NCBI GenBank assembly: GCA_017609225.1
Contig: JAFCEK010000002.1
Span: 1 to 33,098, forward strand
DNA from: Candidatus Aenigmatarchaeota archaeon
GTDB lineage: Archaea; Aenigmatarchaeota; Aenigmatarchaeia; QMZP01
Reading direction: 5' to 3'
DNA length: 33,098 bases
Below, in pieces: positions 8,905 to 16,514 of this stretch. A program made the translations under genes and the position numbers. The notes under the pieces were generated by a model. The model was not told the DNA's origin and ran no database searches. It saw only the letters and a list, made by a program, of their open reading frames with translations. Within the stretch, counting starts at the first letter, position 1, and each line of letters begins with the position of its first letter.

Positions 8905-9790
8905 ATGTTCTTCCCTTCCTTTCTGTATACCATCTTAGCAGAACAGAGTTCTGGAGCCATGTGTTCATTATATCAACAATCAGGCCTATCAGCAGAACAG
9001 CAGCTATCTGGGACAGCACAGGAGAGATTGCCGAGAGAAGCAGCGCTGCCAGTGCCCCTATGCTTGTCATGCTCATTGTAATTCCTGTTTTGAATGCACC
9101 CCTTATTTTTTCGCTGGTTTCACCTGCTGATTTTAATATTCTGGTTGTAAGCAGTATATCGGTATCAACAGAATAACCTATAATCATAAGCAGCGCTGCC
9201 AGCCCTGCAAGGCTCAGCTCAATGCCAAAAAGCTGCATGAGCCCCAGCGTTATAACAATGTCTGATGCTGCAGCAGCTATCACATAAAGCGATGGCATCA
9301 AAATCCTGAAAACAATGAAAACAATTATTCCCATAAATATGAAGGCAACTATTATTGCTGTTTGTGCCTGCACCCAGAATACCTCTCCAAGCGCAGGGCC
9401 TATGTTTGCTATGGAATAATCCTCTGTTGGTATTCCAAGTTCATGGATTTTCTGGAGAACAAGCTTTGAATCCACAGCAGAATCCGTGTTTATCATAACG
9501 CCTGTTCCTCCAAGGCCCCTTATTTCTCTTATTATAACATCCCCGAAACTCTCTTCAAGTGACTGCTCCAAAAACTGCGTATCAACAGAGTTTGGGGTTA
9601 TTAGTGTTATTACTTTTCCTCCCCTGAGCTCTATTGACCTCTGAAACCATTCACCTGTCTGAGTATATTGATTTACAAGCAGTGCTACAGAAAATACAAG
9701 AACCGCTACAGGTATTATTAAAAGCAGCCTGTATTTTCTGCTCTCTTCTCTGTCGCTCTCCACAAGAACACCTTTTATCTGTTTCTGCAT
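8897..9790 (-). CDS. secF: Preprotein translocase accessory subunit SecF
   Basis: At 297 residues this has the usual SecF size. It contains an N-terminal membrane segment (about 22-42), the short P1-like motif IELRGGKVITL (about 53-63), and a five-helix RND membrane domain. The domain carries IGYSVDTDILLTTRI, the SecF counterpart of the SecD VDHQIIIADE helix. The order secF then secD on the same strand is common in archaea. The ATG at 9790 is 25 nt after the stop of the radical SAM gene. A TATTTAAAAA element lies inside that gene's last codons, so secF could be transcribed from its own promoter as well as by read-through. Confidence 0.92.
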   Translation of the reverse strand: MQKQIKGVLVESDREESRKYRLLLIIPVAVLVFSVALLVNQYTQTGEWFQRSIELRGGKVITLITPNSVDTQFLEQSLEESFGDVIIREIRGLGGTGVMINTDSAVDSKLVLQKIHELGIPTEDYSIANIGPALGEVFWVQAQTAIIVAFIFMGIIVFIVFRILMPSLYVIAAAASDIVITLGLMQLFGIELSLAGLAALLMIIGYSVDTDILLTTRILKSAGETSEKIRGAFKTGITMSMTSIGALAALLLSAISPVLSQIAAVLLIGLIVDIMNTWLQNSVLLRWYTERKGRTYA

Positions 9791-9815
9791 TCCATATGTT
9801 TTTTCAGTATTTGAA

Positions 9816-11192
9816 TTAAGTTTTTAAATAGGTTATTCCTGCTTCAATAATCTTTTTAAATAAAAAGATGTTGCCTGCCCTTATCTGGTTAAGAAGGAAT
9901 CCTGGCCTTATATAAAAACTAAGATATGCCTTTCTCAGGAGCTTCTTCAGTTCCCTGTAACTAAGTCCGGGAATGCTCATAACAGGCTCCAGGGTTGTGT
10001 ACTTTGACCAGTCCTCTGTAAGAAGCAGTCCCTTTCTTTTGGCTTCATCAAAAATTCTTGTTCCGGGATATGGCGTGCATATTGTGAACTGGGCAAAATC
10101 TGTTTTGAGAATTCTTGCAAATTTTATGGTTTTGTTTATGGTTTTTTTTGTTTCGCCGGGTATTCCCAGTATGAAAGATCCCAGGGTTTTTATGCCTTCC
10201 TGCTTTGCTGTTTTTATTGCATCCACTGACTGTCTTAGTGTTATGCCCTTGCCTATTTTGTCAAGAATCCTCTGGCTTCCTGATTCTATGCCAAAATATA
10301 TGGTGTGGCAGCCTGCCTTTTTCAGTTTTCTGGCGAGTCCCCTGCTTATTGTGTTTACCCTTGAGGAGCATGTCCATGACAGGTCAATCTTTTCCTTTGT
10401 CATTATATTGCATATCTCTTCAGCCCTTTTCTGGTTCAGGGTAAATGTGTCATCCATGAATTCCACTTCCTTTATGCTGTATTCATCCTTCAGCATACGC
10501 AGCTCCTCTGCCACATTTTCAGGGCTTCTGGATCTCCATATATTGCCGCAAATAAGGGATGAAGAGCAATAGATGCAGTTGTACGGGCATCCTCTTGATG
10601 TCATTATTATACCGAATCTGTATCTTCCCAGCTTATATTTTTCCATTGGCAGCAGATGTCTTGCAGGATGCGGAAGTGAATCAAGGTTTTTTATAAAGCC
10701 CCTGTCCGGGTTGTTTATGATCTTATTTCCAATTCTGAATGATATGCCTCTTATTTTTTTCATTTCTGCTTTTGGTTTTTTCTTTTCCAGAAAATTTGCA
10801 ATCTCCAGTATTGTCTGCTCCCCCTCGCCCCTTACTATAATATCTATGTATCTGCATTCCCTTAGTGTCTGTTCTGCTGTAAATGTTACATGCGGCCCCC
10901 CGATAATAACAGTGCAGTTTGGGTTTTCCTCCTTTGCTGTTTTTGCTGTTTTGTATGCCCCGTATATGGCTGATGTCACGCTTGTTATGCCTACTATGTC
11001 TGGTTTTGATTTTTTTATTATCCTTTTGAAATCAGAGAAGCTGTAATTCATGGTAGGACAGTCTATTATGCTGACATCATGCATTTTTTCAAGAACAGCT
11101 GCCAAATATGCAAGACCCAGTGGCTGGCCTGAAACACCAAGAAATTTTTTGAGGTCGGATTCTGCCGGCGGTGAAACAAGCATTATCTTCAT
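9816..11192 (-). CDS. B12-binding radical SAM protein
   Basis: The enzyme is 458 residues from the ATG at 11192 (MKIMLVSPP). The frame stays open for 79 more codons, but these would run into the divergent gene and lack family similarity. Residues 1-140 form the cobalamin-binding Rossmann domain typical of this class (LGLAYLAAVLE, PDIVGITSVTS, VIIGGPHVTF, VRGEGE). The radical SAM core follows, with the [4Fe-4S] motif Cys202-x3-Cys206-x2-Cys209 in RGCPYNCIYC. Later motifs are FMDDTFTLN, YFGIESGSQ and TLGSFILGIPGET. Such enzymes methylate unreactive carbons or cyclise lipids, among other reactions. The substrate here is unknown, but the neighbouring divergent geranylgeranyl-reductase homologue makes an isoprenoid-lipid substrate worth considering. 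An AAAAAGTTTAA TATA-like element near 11213-11221 suggests a leaderless transcript. Confidence 0.88.
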   Translation of the reverse strand: MKIMLVSPPAESDLKKFLGVSGQPLGLAYLAAVLEKMHDVSIIDCPTMNYSFSDFKRIIKKSKPDIVGITSVTSAIYGAYKTAKTAKEENPNCTVIIGGPHVTFTAEQTLRECRYIDIIVRGEGEQTILEIANFLEKKKPKAEMKKIRGISFRIGNKIINNPDRGFIKNLDSLPHPARHLLPMEKYKLGRYRFGIIMTSRGCPYNCIYCSSSLICGNIWRSRSPENVAEELRMLKDEYSIKEVEFMDDTFTLNQKRAEEICNIMTKEKIDLSWTCSSRVNTISRGLARKLKKAGCHTIYFGIESGSQRILDKIGKGITLRQSVDAIKTAKQEGIKTLGSFILGIPGETKKTINKTIKFARILKTDFAQFTICTPYPGTRIFDEAKRKGLLLTEDWSKYTTLEPVMSIPGLSYRELKKLLRKAYLSFYIRPGFLLNQIRAGNIFLFKKIIEAGITYLKT

Positions 11193-11250
11193 GAAACCAC
11201 ATGTTAGAATTGCTGTTAAACTTTTTATTGTTTTTATGTAAATCAAATTC

Positions 11251-12291
11251 ATGTATGATCTTGTTGTTGCTGGAGCAGGGCCTGCAGGGATATATGCAGC
11301 AAAGCTCTGCGAGTCCAAGCTTAAGGTTCTGGTTATTGAGGAGCATGAAGAGATAGGCATGCCCATGCACTGTTCCGGTCTGGTTTCAAAAAACCTTGAC
11401 AGGTTTGTGAAGGCTGATATAAAATTCATTGATCACAGGGTTTCCGGGGCTGTGCTTCATTCTGCCGGAGGCAGGAAGCTTAAATTGAAAAAACATGGAA
11501 CAGCTGCATATGTGATAAACAGGGCTGATTTTGACAGGCATATGGCAAAGGGGCTTGCATCAGAGCTTAAGCTGAAAACAAGGGTTGAATCTGTTTCATT
11601 TGAAAAGGACAGGGTTCTGGTTGAAACAGATAAAGGCATGTTTGAGGCAAAATTGCTTCTTGCTGCTGATGGCTCGAATTCTGCTGTGGGCAGAGCCCTT
11701 GGGGCAAAGCCAAAGGAAATTCTGAACGGGCTTATTGGCATTGTAAAAAAGCCTGACAAATCAAAAAACGTGGAGATGTGGTTCAATAGAAATAAAACAG
11801 ACGGCTTCTTCTGGAAGATACCAAGAGGTACAAGCACTGAATACGGCATGATGGGTTCAGGCGCAAAATTCATCCAGCTTGAAAACTTCTTTGGACTGGA
11901 TGACTATGAAAAAATGTCACATCCCATTCCTCTGGGACCTCCAAAAACATTTTTCAGCAGATGTCTGCTTGTTGGAGATGCTGCAGCACAGGTAAAGCCA
12001 TGGTCAGGCGGCGGTGTTATATATGGACTTACATGCGCAGAAATTGCTGCAAAAACCATACTTAACGCTTTCCGGAAAAACGATTTTTCCGAAGAATTTC
12101 TGCGCAGCTATGAAGATGAATGGAGGAAAAAAATCGGAAAAAACATAGCAATGGGCATGCTGTTCAGGGAATTCTACAAAAAAATGAGCAATGAGCAGAT
12201 TGAAAGGATTTTTCAGATGCTTAAAAAAAGAAAAACTGACTTCAGCTTCCTGGATATGGATTTTCCTGCTGAATATTTAACTAAGTTTTGA
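11251..12291 (+). CDS. Geranylgeranyl reductase family FAD-dependent oxidoreductase
   Basis: This 346-residue flavoprotein starts with the FAD-binding Rossmann motif GAGPAG at residues 8-13. It continues with the acidic end of strand 2 (VLVIEEHEEIGMP) and the family motif HCSGLVSKN. A second FAD motif near 239-260 (LLVGDAAAQVKPWSGGG) is characteristic of geranylgeranyl reductases. In archaea these enzymes saturate the geranylgeranyl chains of archaeol-type lipids. The length is somewhat short compared with the roughly 380-450 residues of many members, mainly after the second FAD motif. The gene diverges from the B12 radical SAM gene across 58 nt. Its last 42 nt, together with 3 nt beyond the stop, are repeated exactly 101 nt downstream. 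Specific substrate and saturation pattern are inferred. Confidence 0.85.
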   Translation: MYDLVVAGAGPAGIYAAKLCESKLKVLVIEEHEEIGMPMHCSGLVSKNLDRFVKADIKFIDHRVSGAVLHSAGGRKLKLKKHGTAAYVINRADFDRHMAKGLASELKLKTRVESVSFEKDRVLVETDKGMFEAKLLLAADGSNSAVGRALGAKPKEILNGLIGIVKKPDKSKNVEMWFNRNKTDGFFWKIPRGTSTEYGMMGSGAKFIQLENFFGLDDYEKMSHPIPLGPPKTFFSRCLLVGDAAAQVKPWSGGGVIYGLTCAEIAAKTILNAFRKNDFSEEFLRSYEDEWRKKIGKNIAMGMLFREFYKKMSNEQIERIFQMLKKRKTDFSFLDMDFPAEYLTKF

Positions 12292-12294
12292 GTT
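12250..12294 (+). repeat. Direct repeat, first copy (3' end of the geranylgeranyl reductase gene)
   Basis: This 45-bp stretch covers the last codons (LDMDFPAEYLTKF), the TGA stop and three further bases. It is identical at every base to 12351-12395, with an offset of 101 bp. Confidence 0.95.
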
Positions 12295-12308
12295 CTTTTT
12301 CCCAAGGG

Positions 12309-12345
12309 TTTTTCTTGTGACATGCGGCAGCGTCTGTAAGAAAAA
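12309..12345. terminator. Hairpin between the two 45-bp repeats, possible convergent terminator
   Basis: TTTTTCTT (12309-12316) and AAGAAAAA (12338-12345) are perfect 8-bp inverted arms. An inner GAC/GTC pair extends the stem around a GC-rich loop (ATGCGGCAGC). It lies between the convergent geranylgeranyl reductase and DUF35 genes, where a bidirectional terminator would be expected. It also sits exactly between the two copies of the duplicated gene end. Confidence 0.45.
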
Positions 12346-12350
12346 GGCTT

Positions 12351-12395
12351 CTGGATATGGATTTTCCTGCTGAATATTTAACTAAGTTTTGAGTT
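12351..12395 (+). repeat. Direct repeat, second copy (orphan gene-end duplicate)
   Basis: This is an exact 45-bp copy of 12250-12294, lying after the real stop codon. Read in its own frame it encodes LDMDFPAEYLTKF and a stop, but the intervening sequence is not a continuation of the gene. The zero divergence implies a recent duplication or an assembly artefact. Confidence 0.95.
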
Positions 12396-12398
12396 GCA

Positions 12399-12812
12399 TC
12401 ATTCATTCCCTTCTTCTAATTCCCATTTAAGGCCATAATGTATCAGGCCGTCCTTGCCGTCTTCATATATTTTTCTGAAAACCGCTCTTACCTTTTTTCC
12501 TATTTCTATATTTTCTATATCACCCACAACATGGCCTGCTATATTTGTTCCCTCTTCAAGCTTTATTACAGCAATAGCATATGGAATGTTCTTTTCAAAT
12601 CCTTCTGGAGGAACCTTTATTATAGTATAGGAAATTATTTCACCTTTTCCTGAGAACTGGAAAGATTCAAGCTTTCCTTTTCTTCTGCATTTCGGGCACA
12701 ATATCCTTGAAGGGAAAAAAACAGTGTTACATGTAACGCATTTTGAACCTATTAAATTGTACCTTGATTTCTGCATCCTCCAATGCAATGGAACACTTGA
12801 CTTATGAACCAT
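12399..12812 (-). CDS. DUF35 OB-fold/zinc-ribbon protein, partner of thiolase and HMG-CoA synthase
   Basis: This 137-residue protein has a short N-terminal helix (VPLHWRMQKSRYNLIG). A zinc ribbon follows with Cys25-x2-Cys28 and Cys39-x2-Cys42 (CVTC, CPKC), then a DUF35 OB-fold (GEIISYTIIKVPPEGF, PYAIAVIKLEEG). In archaea this family bridges acetoacetyl-CoA thiolase and HMG-CoA synthase and holds the CoA intermediate, so that thiolysis and condensation are coupled. I chose the ATG at 12812; a GTG at 12821 would add three residues. It is the third gene in the direction HMG-CoA synthase, thiolase, DUF35. Unusually, it is separated from the thiolase by a 241-nt spacer with three stem-loop repeats, the last of which abuts its start codon. 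Confidence 0.88.
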   Translation of the reverse strand: MVHKSSVPLHWRMQKSRYNLIGSKCVTCNTVFFPSRILCPKCRRKGKLESFQFSGKGEIISYTIIKVPPEGFEKNIPYAIAVIKLEEGTNIAGHVVGDIENIEIGKKVRAVFRKIYEDGKDGLIHYGLKWELEEGNE

Positions 12813-12883
12813 ATACTTCACCTTGCAATCTGTTACGGGGACAGCTTTGTTATCAGCATATCCTGTTTTTGGTGTTAGCTATC
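12812..12883 (-). repeat. Stem-loop repeat unit c, nearest the DUF35 start
   Basis: Read on the minus strand, arms GATAGCT (12877-12883) and AGCTGTC (12840-12846) pair over 7 bp with one G-U wobble, around a 30-nt loop. A conserved 3' tail (CCCCGTAACAGATTGCAAGG, then GAAGTATA) runs to the DUF35 ATG. The tail and the motif ACAAAG just before the 3' arm are shared with unit b. Confidence 0.7.
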
Positions 12884-12887
12884 ATTT

Positions 12888-12945
12888 TATACTTCGCCTT
12901 GTATTCTGTGACGGGGACCACTTTGTTCATCCTGTGTTAGTGGTC
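12888..12945 (-). repeat. Stem-loop repeat unit b
   Basis: Minus-strand arms GACCACT (12939-12945) and AGTGGTC (12916-12922) pair perfectly over 7 bp around a 16-nt loop (AACACAGGATGAACAA). The tail CCCCGTCACAGAATACAAGG then GCGAAGTATA matches units a and c. Compared with the other copies, two adjacent base pairs have changed on both sides of the stem, which keeps the pairing. Confidence 0.7.
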
Positions 12946-12951
12946 AAACCC

Positions 12952-13020
12952 TTACTTATGCTTTGTATTCTATGACGGAACAGCTATAAATTCAGTGTAG
13001 TCTGTTAGGTAGTAGCTGTC
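12952..13020 (-). repeat. Stem-loop repeat unit a, first after the thiolase gene
   Basis: Minus-strand arms GACAGCT (13014-13020) and AGCTGTT (12979-12985) pair over 7 bp with a terminal G-U wobble, around a 28-nt loop. The tail (CCGTCATAGAATACAAAGCA) matches the tails of units b and c apart from a few changes and a 2-nt shortening. It begins about 30 nt after the thiolase stop. Confidence 0.65.
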
Positions 13021-13053
13021 ATTTTTTTCATATCACCTCTTAATCATCATATA

Positions 13054-14235
13054 TTAGCTTGTTATGGGCTCTGGCTCTGTTCCCAGTATATGCACAATGC
13101 TTGTTGCGCCCGAACCTCCTATATTGAGGGCAAGGCCATTGTCTGCACCTTTAATCTGAATTGGCCCGCATTCTCCCCTGAGCTGTCTTACAATATCAAC
13201 AATCTGCCTTATGCCTGTTGCACCGACCGGATGTCCTATTGCCTTCAGACCGCCTGTTGTATTGATTGGCTTTTCTCCCTTTATTGTAATCTTTCCTTCT
13301 TCCACGAATTTTCCTCCCTTGCCTTTTTCACAGAATCCCAGGTCCTCTATTGATATGATTTCATTAATTGAGAAGCAGTCATGAACCTCTGCAAGGTTTA
13401 TATCTTCCGGTTTCATATGTGCCTGCTCATATGCCTTTCTTGACGCAACCTTTGTTGCAGCCATCTCCACTAAACTCTTTCTGTCATGCAGGGCGAGCGT
13501 GTCAGATGCCTGGCCGGAGCCCAGAATCCATACAGGCTGTTTGGCTATGTTTCTTGCAATTCTTTCTGATGCCAGAACAACAGCTGCTGCACCATCTGTT
13601 ATGGGAGAGCAGTCAAGAAGCCTTAAAGGATCTGCAATAACAGGGGACTTTATAACATCATCAACTGTTATCTCTTTTGGAAACTGTGCCTTTTCATTAT
13701 GAACAGCGTTTTTATGGTTGTTTACGCTAACCATTGCCAGCTGCTCTCTTGTGGTTCCAAACATATGCATATGTGCCCTTGCTATTAAGGCATAAAGCCC
13801 TGTGAATGTCAGCCCTATGGAGCTTTCCCATTCCTGGTCACCCGCTCCCATAAGGGTTGCTATTGCATCTGTTCCCTTTAAATCAGTCATCTTTTCTGCT
13901 CCTGCTGCAACAACTATCTCATGCTCCCCTGAAAGTATTGAGTGGTATGCCTTTCTGAACGCCAGCGCACCGGAAGCGCATGCTGCCTCGCATCTTGTTG
14001 CAGGTATAGGGTTCAGCCCTGCCTGGTCTGTTGCCAATGGGGCAAGGTGTTCCTGGCCTATAAACCTTCCTGCAGACATATTTCCTATAAACAGGGCGTT
14101 TATGCTTGAGCCGTCCACTCCCGCATCCTTGATTGCAAGTATGCCTGCCTCTGTAGATAGGTCTCTCAGGGATTTTTCCCAGTGTTCATCAAACTTTGTC
14201 ATTCCTATTCCAATTACAGCAACTCTCTTTGTCAT
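13054..14235 (-). CDS. Acetyl-CoA C-acetyltransferase (archaeal thiolase)
   Basis: The enzyme condenses two acetyl-CoA into acetoacetyl-CoA, the first mevalonate-pathway step. It is 393 residues from the ATG at 14235 (MTKRVAVIGIGMTKF, the usual archaeal N-terminus). A GTG three codons earlier overlaps the HMG-CoA synthase stop as GTGA and is a possible alternative. The nucleophile is Cys86 in EAACASGAL. Later conserved blocks are EVHDCFSINE and GGLKAIGHPVGATG with the active-site histidines, and a C-terminal glycine-rich block (NIGGSGATS). It belongs to the archaeal SCP2-thiolase-like group that works with HMG-CoA synthase and DUF35, which flank it here. The length is normal. Confidence 0.92.
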   Translation of the reverse strand: MTKRVAVIGIGMTKFDEHWEKSLRDLSTEAGILAIKDAGVDGSSINALFIGNMSAGRFIGQEHLAPLATDQAGLNPIPATRCEAACASGALAFRKAYHSILSGEHEIVVAAGAEKMTDLKGTDAIATLMGAGDQEWESSIGLTFTGLYALIARAHMHMFGTTREQLAMVSVNNHKNAVHNEKAQFPKEITVDDVIKSPVIADPLRLLDCSPITDGAAAVVLASERIARNIAKQPVWILGSGQASDTLALHDRKSLVEMAATKVASRKAYEQAHMKPEDINLAEVHDCFSINEIISIEDLGFCEKGKGGKFVEEGKITIKGEKPINTTGGLKAIGHPVGATGIRQIVDIVRQLRGECGPIQIKGADNGLALNIGGSGATSIVHILGTEPEPITS

Positions 14236-14240
14236 GTTAA

Positions 14241-15281
14241 TCACTCTGTTTTCAGTTTTCCCATTATTCTTGCATACCTCCCATAATCAATGTTCTGTTT
14301 TCTTTTTATGTAATATTCTGTTTTTTTCGCCTTTTCCCTTCTTTCAAGAATTTTATCTGTAACATTTATCACAAACGAGTCAGAGCCTGCCCCGGAACCA
14401 TATGATGTCATAAGAATCCTGTCGCCTGGCTTTGCCACATCCAGAACATTGCATAAACCCAGCGGTGAGGAGCCTGAATAGCAGTTTCCTATTCGGGTTA
14501 CAACAAGACTCTGTTTTAGCTGTTCCATTGAAAATCCCAGAACCTTTGCTGCCCTTGTAGGGAATTTTCCATTGGGCATATGAAGAACAACATATGCAAA
14601 ATCCGAGGGTCTTAATCCTAGCTTTTTCATCATGTTTGTTGAGGCAGATACAACATGCTTGAAATATGCAGGCTTTCCTGTAAATCTTGCTCCATGCCTT
14701 GGATAGTCCTGCTTGTCCCTTCTCCAGAAATCCGGAGTGTCTGTTGTGAATGAACATGTGCCTTCTATTTCTGCAAGCGGGTCTTTCCCTATCACAAAGG
14801 CAGCACCACCTGCGGCTGCTGTATATTCCAGTGCATCGCCGGGCCTGCTCTGGCTTGTATCAGCACCAATTGCCATTCCATATTCTATCTGTCCTGCCTT
14901 TACATGGGAAATGCAGCACTGTATGCCTGCTGTTCCTGCCTTGCATGCAAACTCCAGGTCAGCAACCATAAGGTCTGTGCCAAGCTGCAGTGCCTCGGCA
15001 ACTATTGTGCCTGAAGGCTTTACAACATAAGGATGGCTCTCTGAACCTATGTAGAGTGCCCCTATTTTTTCCGGCTTTATGCCTGCCCTTAAAAGCGCGT
15101 TTTTCCCTGCCTCAACGCTGATGGTAACTGTATCTTCGTCTATATCAGGGACGCTTTTTTCCTCTATCCCAAGGCCTTTTTTTATGTTTTCCGGGTTTTC
15201 TCCCCAGACCTTTGTTATCTCTTCAACTGTTATCCTGAATTTTGGTATATAACAGCCATAACCTACTATACCTACGGACAT
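14241..15281 (-). CDS. Hydroxymethylglutaryl-CoA synthase
   Basis: The enzyme condenses acetoacetyl-CoA with acetyl-CoA to HMG-CoA. It is 346 residues from the ATG at 15281 ([17 protein letters not shown]). An ATG at 15287 and a TTG at 15290 are in frame just upstream. Active-site residues are visible in order: Glu81 in GSESHPY, Cys113 in EFACKAGT, and His234 in HMPNGKFP, which is the archaeal/eukaryotic HMGS set. A downstream block [14 protein letters not shown] is also typical. It is the first gene of the operon with thiolase and DUF35. A TATTTAAAAAG TATA-like element (minus strand, near 15317-15327) lies about 40 nt before the start, giving a short leader. No HMG-CoA reductase is in the window. 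Confidence 0.93.
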   Translation of the reverse strand: MSVGIVGYGCYIPKFRITVEEITKVWGENPENIKKGLGIEEKSVPDIDEDTVTISVEAGKNALLRAGIKPEKIGALYIGSESHPYVVKPSGTIVAEALQLGTDLMVADLEFACKAGTAGIQCCISHVKAGQIEYGMAIGADTSQSRPGDALEYTAAAGGAAFVIGKDPLAEIEGTCSFTTDTPDFWRRDKQDYPRHGARFTGKPAYFKHVVSASTNMMKKLGLRPSDFAYVVLHMPNGKFPTRAAKVLGFSMEQLKQSLVVTRIGNCYSGSSPLGLCNVLDVAKPGDRILMTSYGSGAGSDSFVINVTDKILERREKAKKTEYYIKRKQNIDYGRYARIMGKLKTE

Positions 15282-15427
15282 AATCATCAAGCCTATTAAT
15301 TAAGCAATGCTAAACTTTTTAAATACTAAAACTTAACTTCGACTATTGTCTAACTATGGTTTGGTATATTATGAGCCCTGTGAATTAAGATTTAAAGCTT
15401 TGCATTATATTTAATACAGATGATGTT

Positions 15428-16513
15428 ATGATCAGCATATCAAAGCCTATGATAGGCAAAGAGGAGATAAAGGCTGTAATTGATGTACTGCAGTCAGGCA
15501 GTCTTGTGCAGGGAAAGAACGTAAAACTTTTTGAAAGGGAGTTTGCAGAGTATATTGGCACAGCCCATGCTGCTGCAGTCAGCTCCGGAACAGCAGCGCT
15601 TCACATAGCCCTTGAATGCCTTGGCATAAGGCCGGGAGATGAGGTTATAACAACGCCCTTTACATTTATTGCAACAGCAAATGCTGTTCTTTACCAGAAG
15701 GCAAAACCAGTATTTGCAGACATAAAGCCAGACACATACAACATAAATCCTGATGAAATAAAGAAAAAAATAACAGACAAAACAAAGGCTGTTATAGCGG
15801 TTCATCTTTATGGCAACCCATGTGATATGGAACATATTGCAGAGATATGCAGGGAAAAGGGAATAGCCCTTGTTGAGGATTGTGCACAGGCTGCTGGTGC
15901 AGAATACAAAGGCAAAAAGGTTGGTGGGTTCGGGGATATGGCTGTGTTCTCTTTTTATGCAACCAAAAACATGAGCACAGGAGAAGGGGGAATGATTGCT
16001 GCAGACAAAAAGGAACTGGTTGAAAGGGCCAAGGTGATGATAAACCAGGGACAGTCAAAAGAATATGAGCATGTGGAGCTGGGATATAACTACAGGATGA
16101 CAGAGATACAGGCAGCAATAGGCATGATCCAGCTGAAAAATCTTGACTCCTGGAACAGGATGAGAATTGAGAATGCAAACTTTTTAACAGAAAACCTGAA
16201 AGGGATCTCCGGTATTGGAACGCCTATAGCAAAACCGGAAGCAAAGCATGTTTTTCATCAGTACACGATAAAGGTACTGAATGGAAAAAGGGGCAGGGTA
16301 ATGGAACATCTGAAAAACAAAAGAATCGACTCAAGGGTTTATTATCCAAAGCCTGTATACCTGCAGCCTTTTTATCTAAGAAAAGGCTTCAGGCCAGGAC
16401 TTTGCCCTGTTGCAGAAAAAATTTCAGAGCAGGTTCTGAGCCTGCCTGTACATCCCGGACTGACACAGGAGAATCTTAACAGAATTGTTTCAGAAGTGAA
16501 AAATGCCTTGTAA
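15428..16513 (+). CDS. DegT/DnrJ/EryC1/StrS-family PLP-dependent sugar aminotransferase
   Basis: This 361-residue enzyme has the standard length for nucleotide-sugar aminotransferases. Visible features are the N-terminal block GSLVQGKNVKLFEREFAEYI, then VSSGTAALHIAL, which helps bind PLP phosphate. DEVITTPFTFIATANA and EDCAQAAGAEY (with the cofactor-ring Asp) follow, then the Schiff-base Lys180 in SFYATKNMSTGEGG. These enzymes move an amino group, usually from glutamate, onto a keto sugar. With the acetyltransferase and Gfo/Idh dehydrogenase just downstream on the opposite strand, it resembles WbpE/WlbC of the UDP-2,3-diacetamido sugar pathway. The two transcription units converge with one base between stop codons. 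The C3 amination role is inferred from context. Confidence 0.88.
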   Translation: MISISKPMIGKEEIKAVIDVLQSGSLVQGKNVKLFEREFAEYIGTAHAAAVSSGTAALHIALECLGIRPGDEVITTPFTFIATANAVLYQKAKPVFADIKPDTYNINPDEIKKKITDKTKAVIAVHLYGNPCDMEHIAEICREKGIALVEDCAQAAGAEYKGKKVGGFGDMAVFSFYATKNMSTGEGGMIAADKKELVERAKVMINQGQSKEYEHVELGYNYRMTEIQAAIGMIQLKNLDSWNRMRIENANFLTENLKGISGIGTPIAKPEAKHVFHQYTIKVLNGKRGRVMEHLKNKRIDSRVYYPKPVYLQPFYLRKGFRPGLCPVAEKISEQVLSLPVHPGLTQENLNRIVSEVKNAL

Positions 16514-16514
16514 T

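Noticed and set aside
11193-11429. A 79-codon N-terminal extension of the B12 radical SAM protein
   Set aside because: It overlaps the divergent flavoprotein gene and has no family-like sequence. The B12 domain starts cleanly at the ATG at 11192, which also has a suitable TATA-like element.
12250-12395. An insertion sequence or retained pseudogene
   Set aside because: The duplicated segment is only 45 bp, there is no transposase, and the sequence between the copies has no coding similarity to the gene.
12853-12885. A real 10-codon peptide gene on the minus strand in the stem-loop spacer
   Set aside because: It is short, lacks a Shine-Dalgarno and is not preserved in the other two units, so it is mentioned only as a possible upstream reading frame.
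12812-13020. A CRISPR array or integron attC cluster
   Set aside because: The units are not near-identical repeats with unique spacers, and the arms lack the paired RYYYAAC/GTTRRRY core of attC sites. Three diverged stem-loops fit better.
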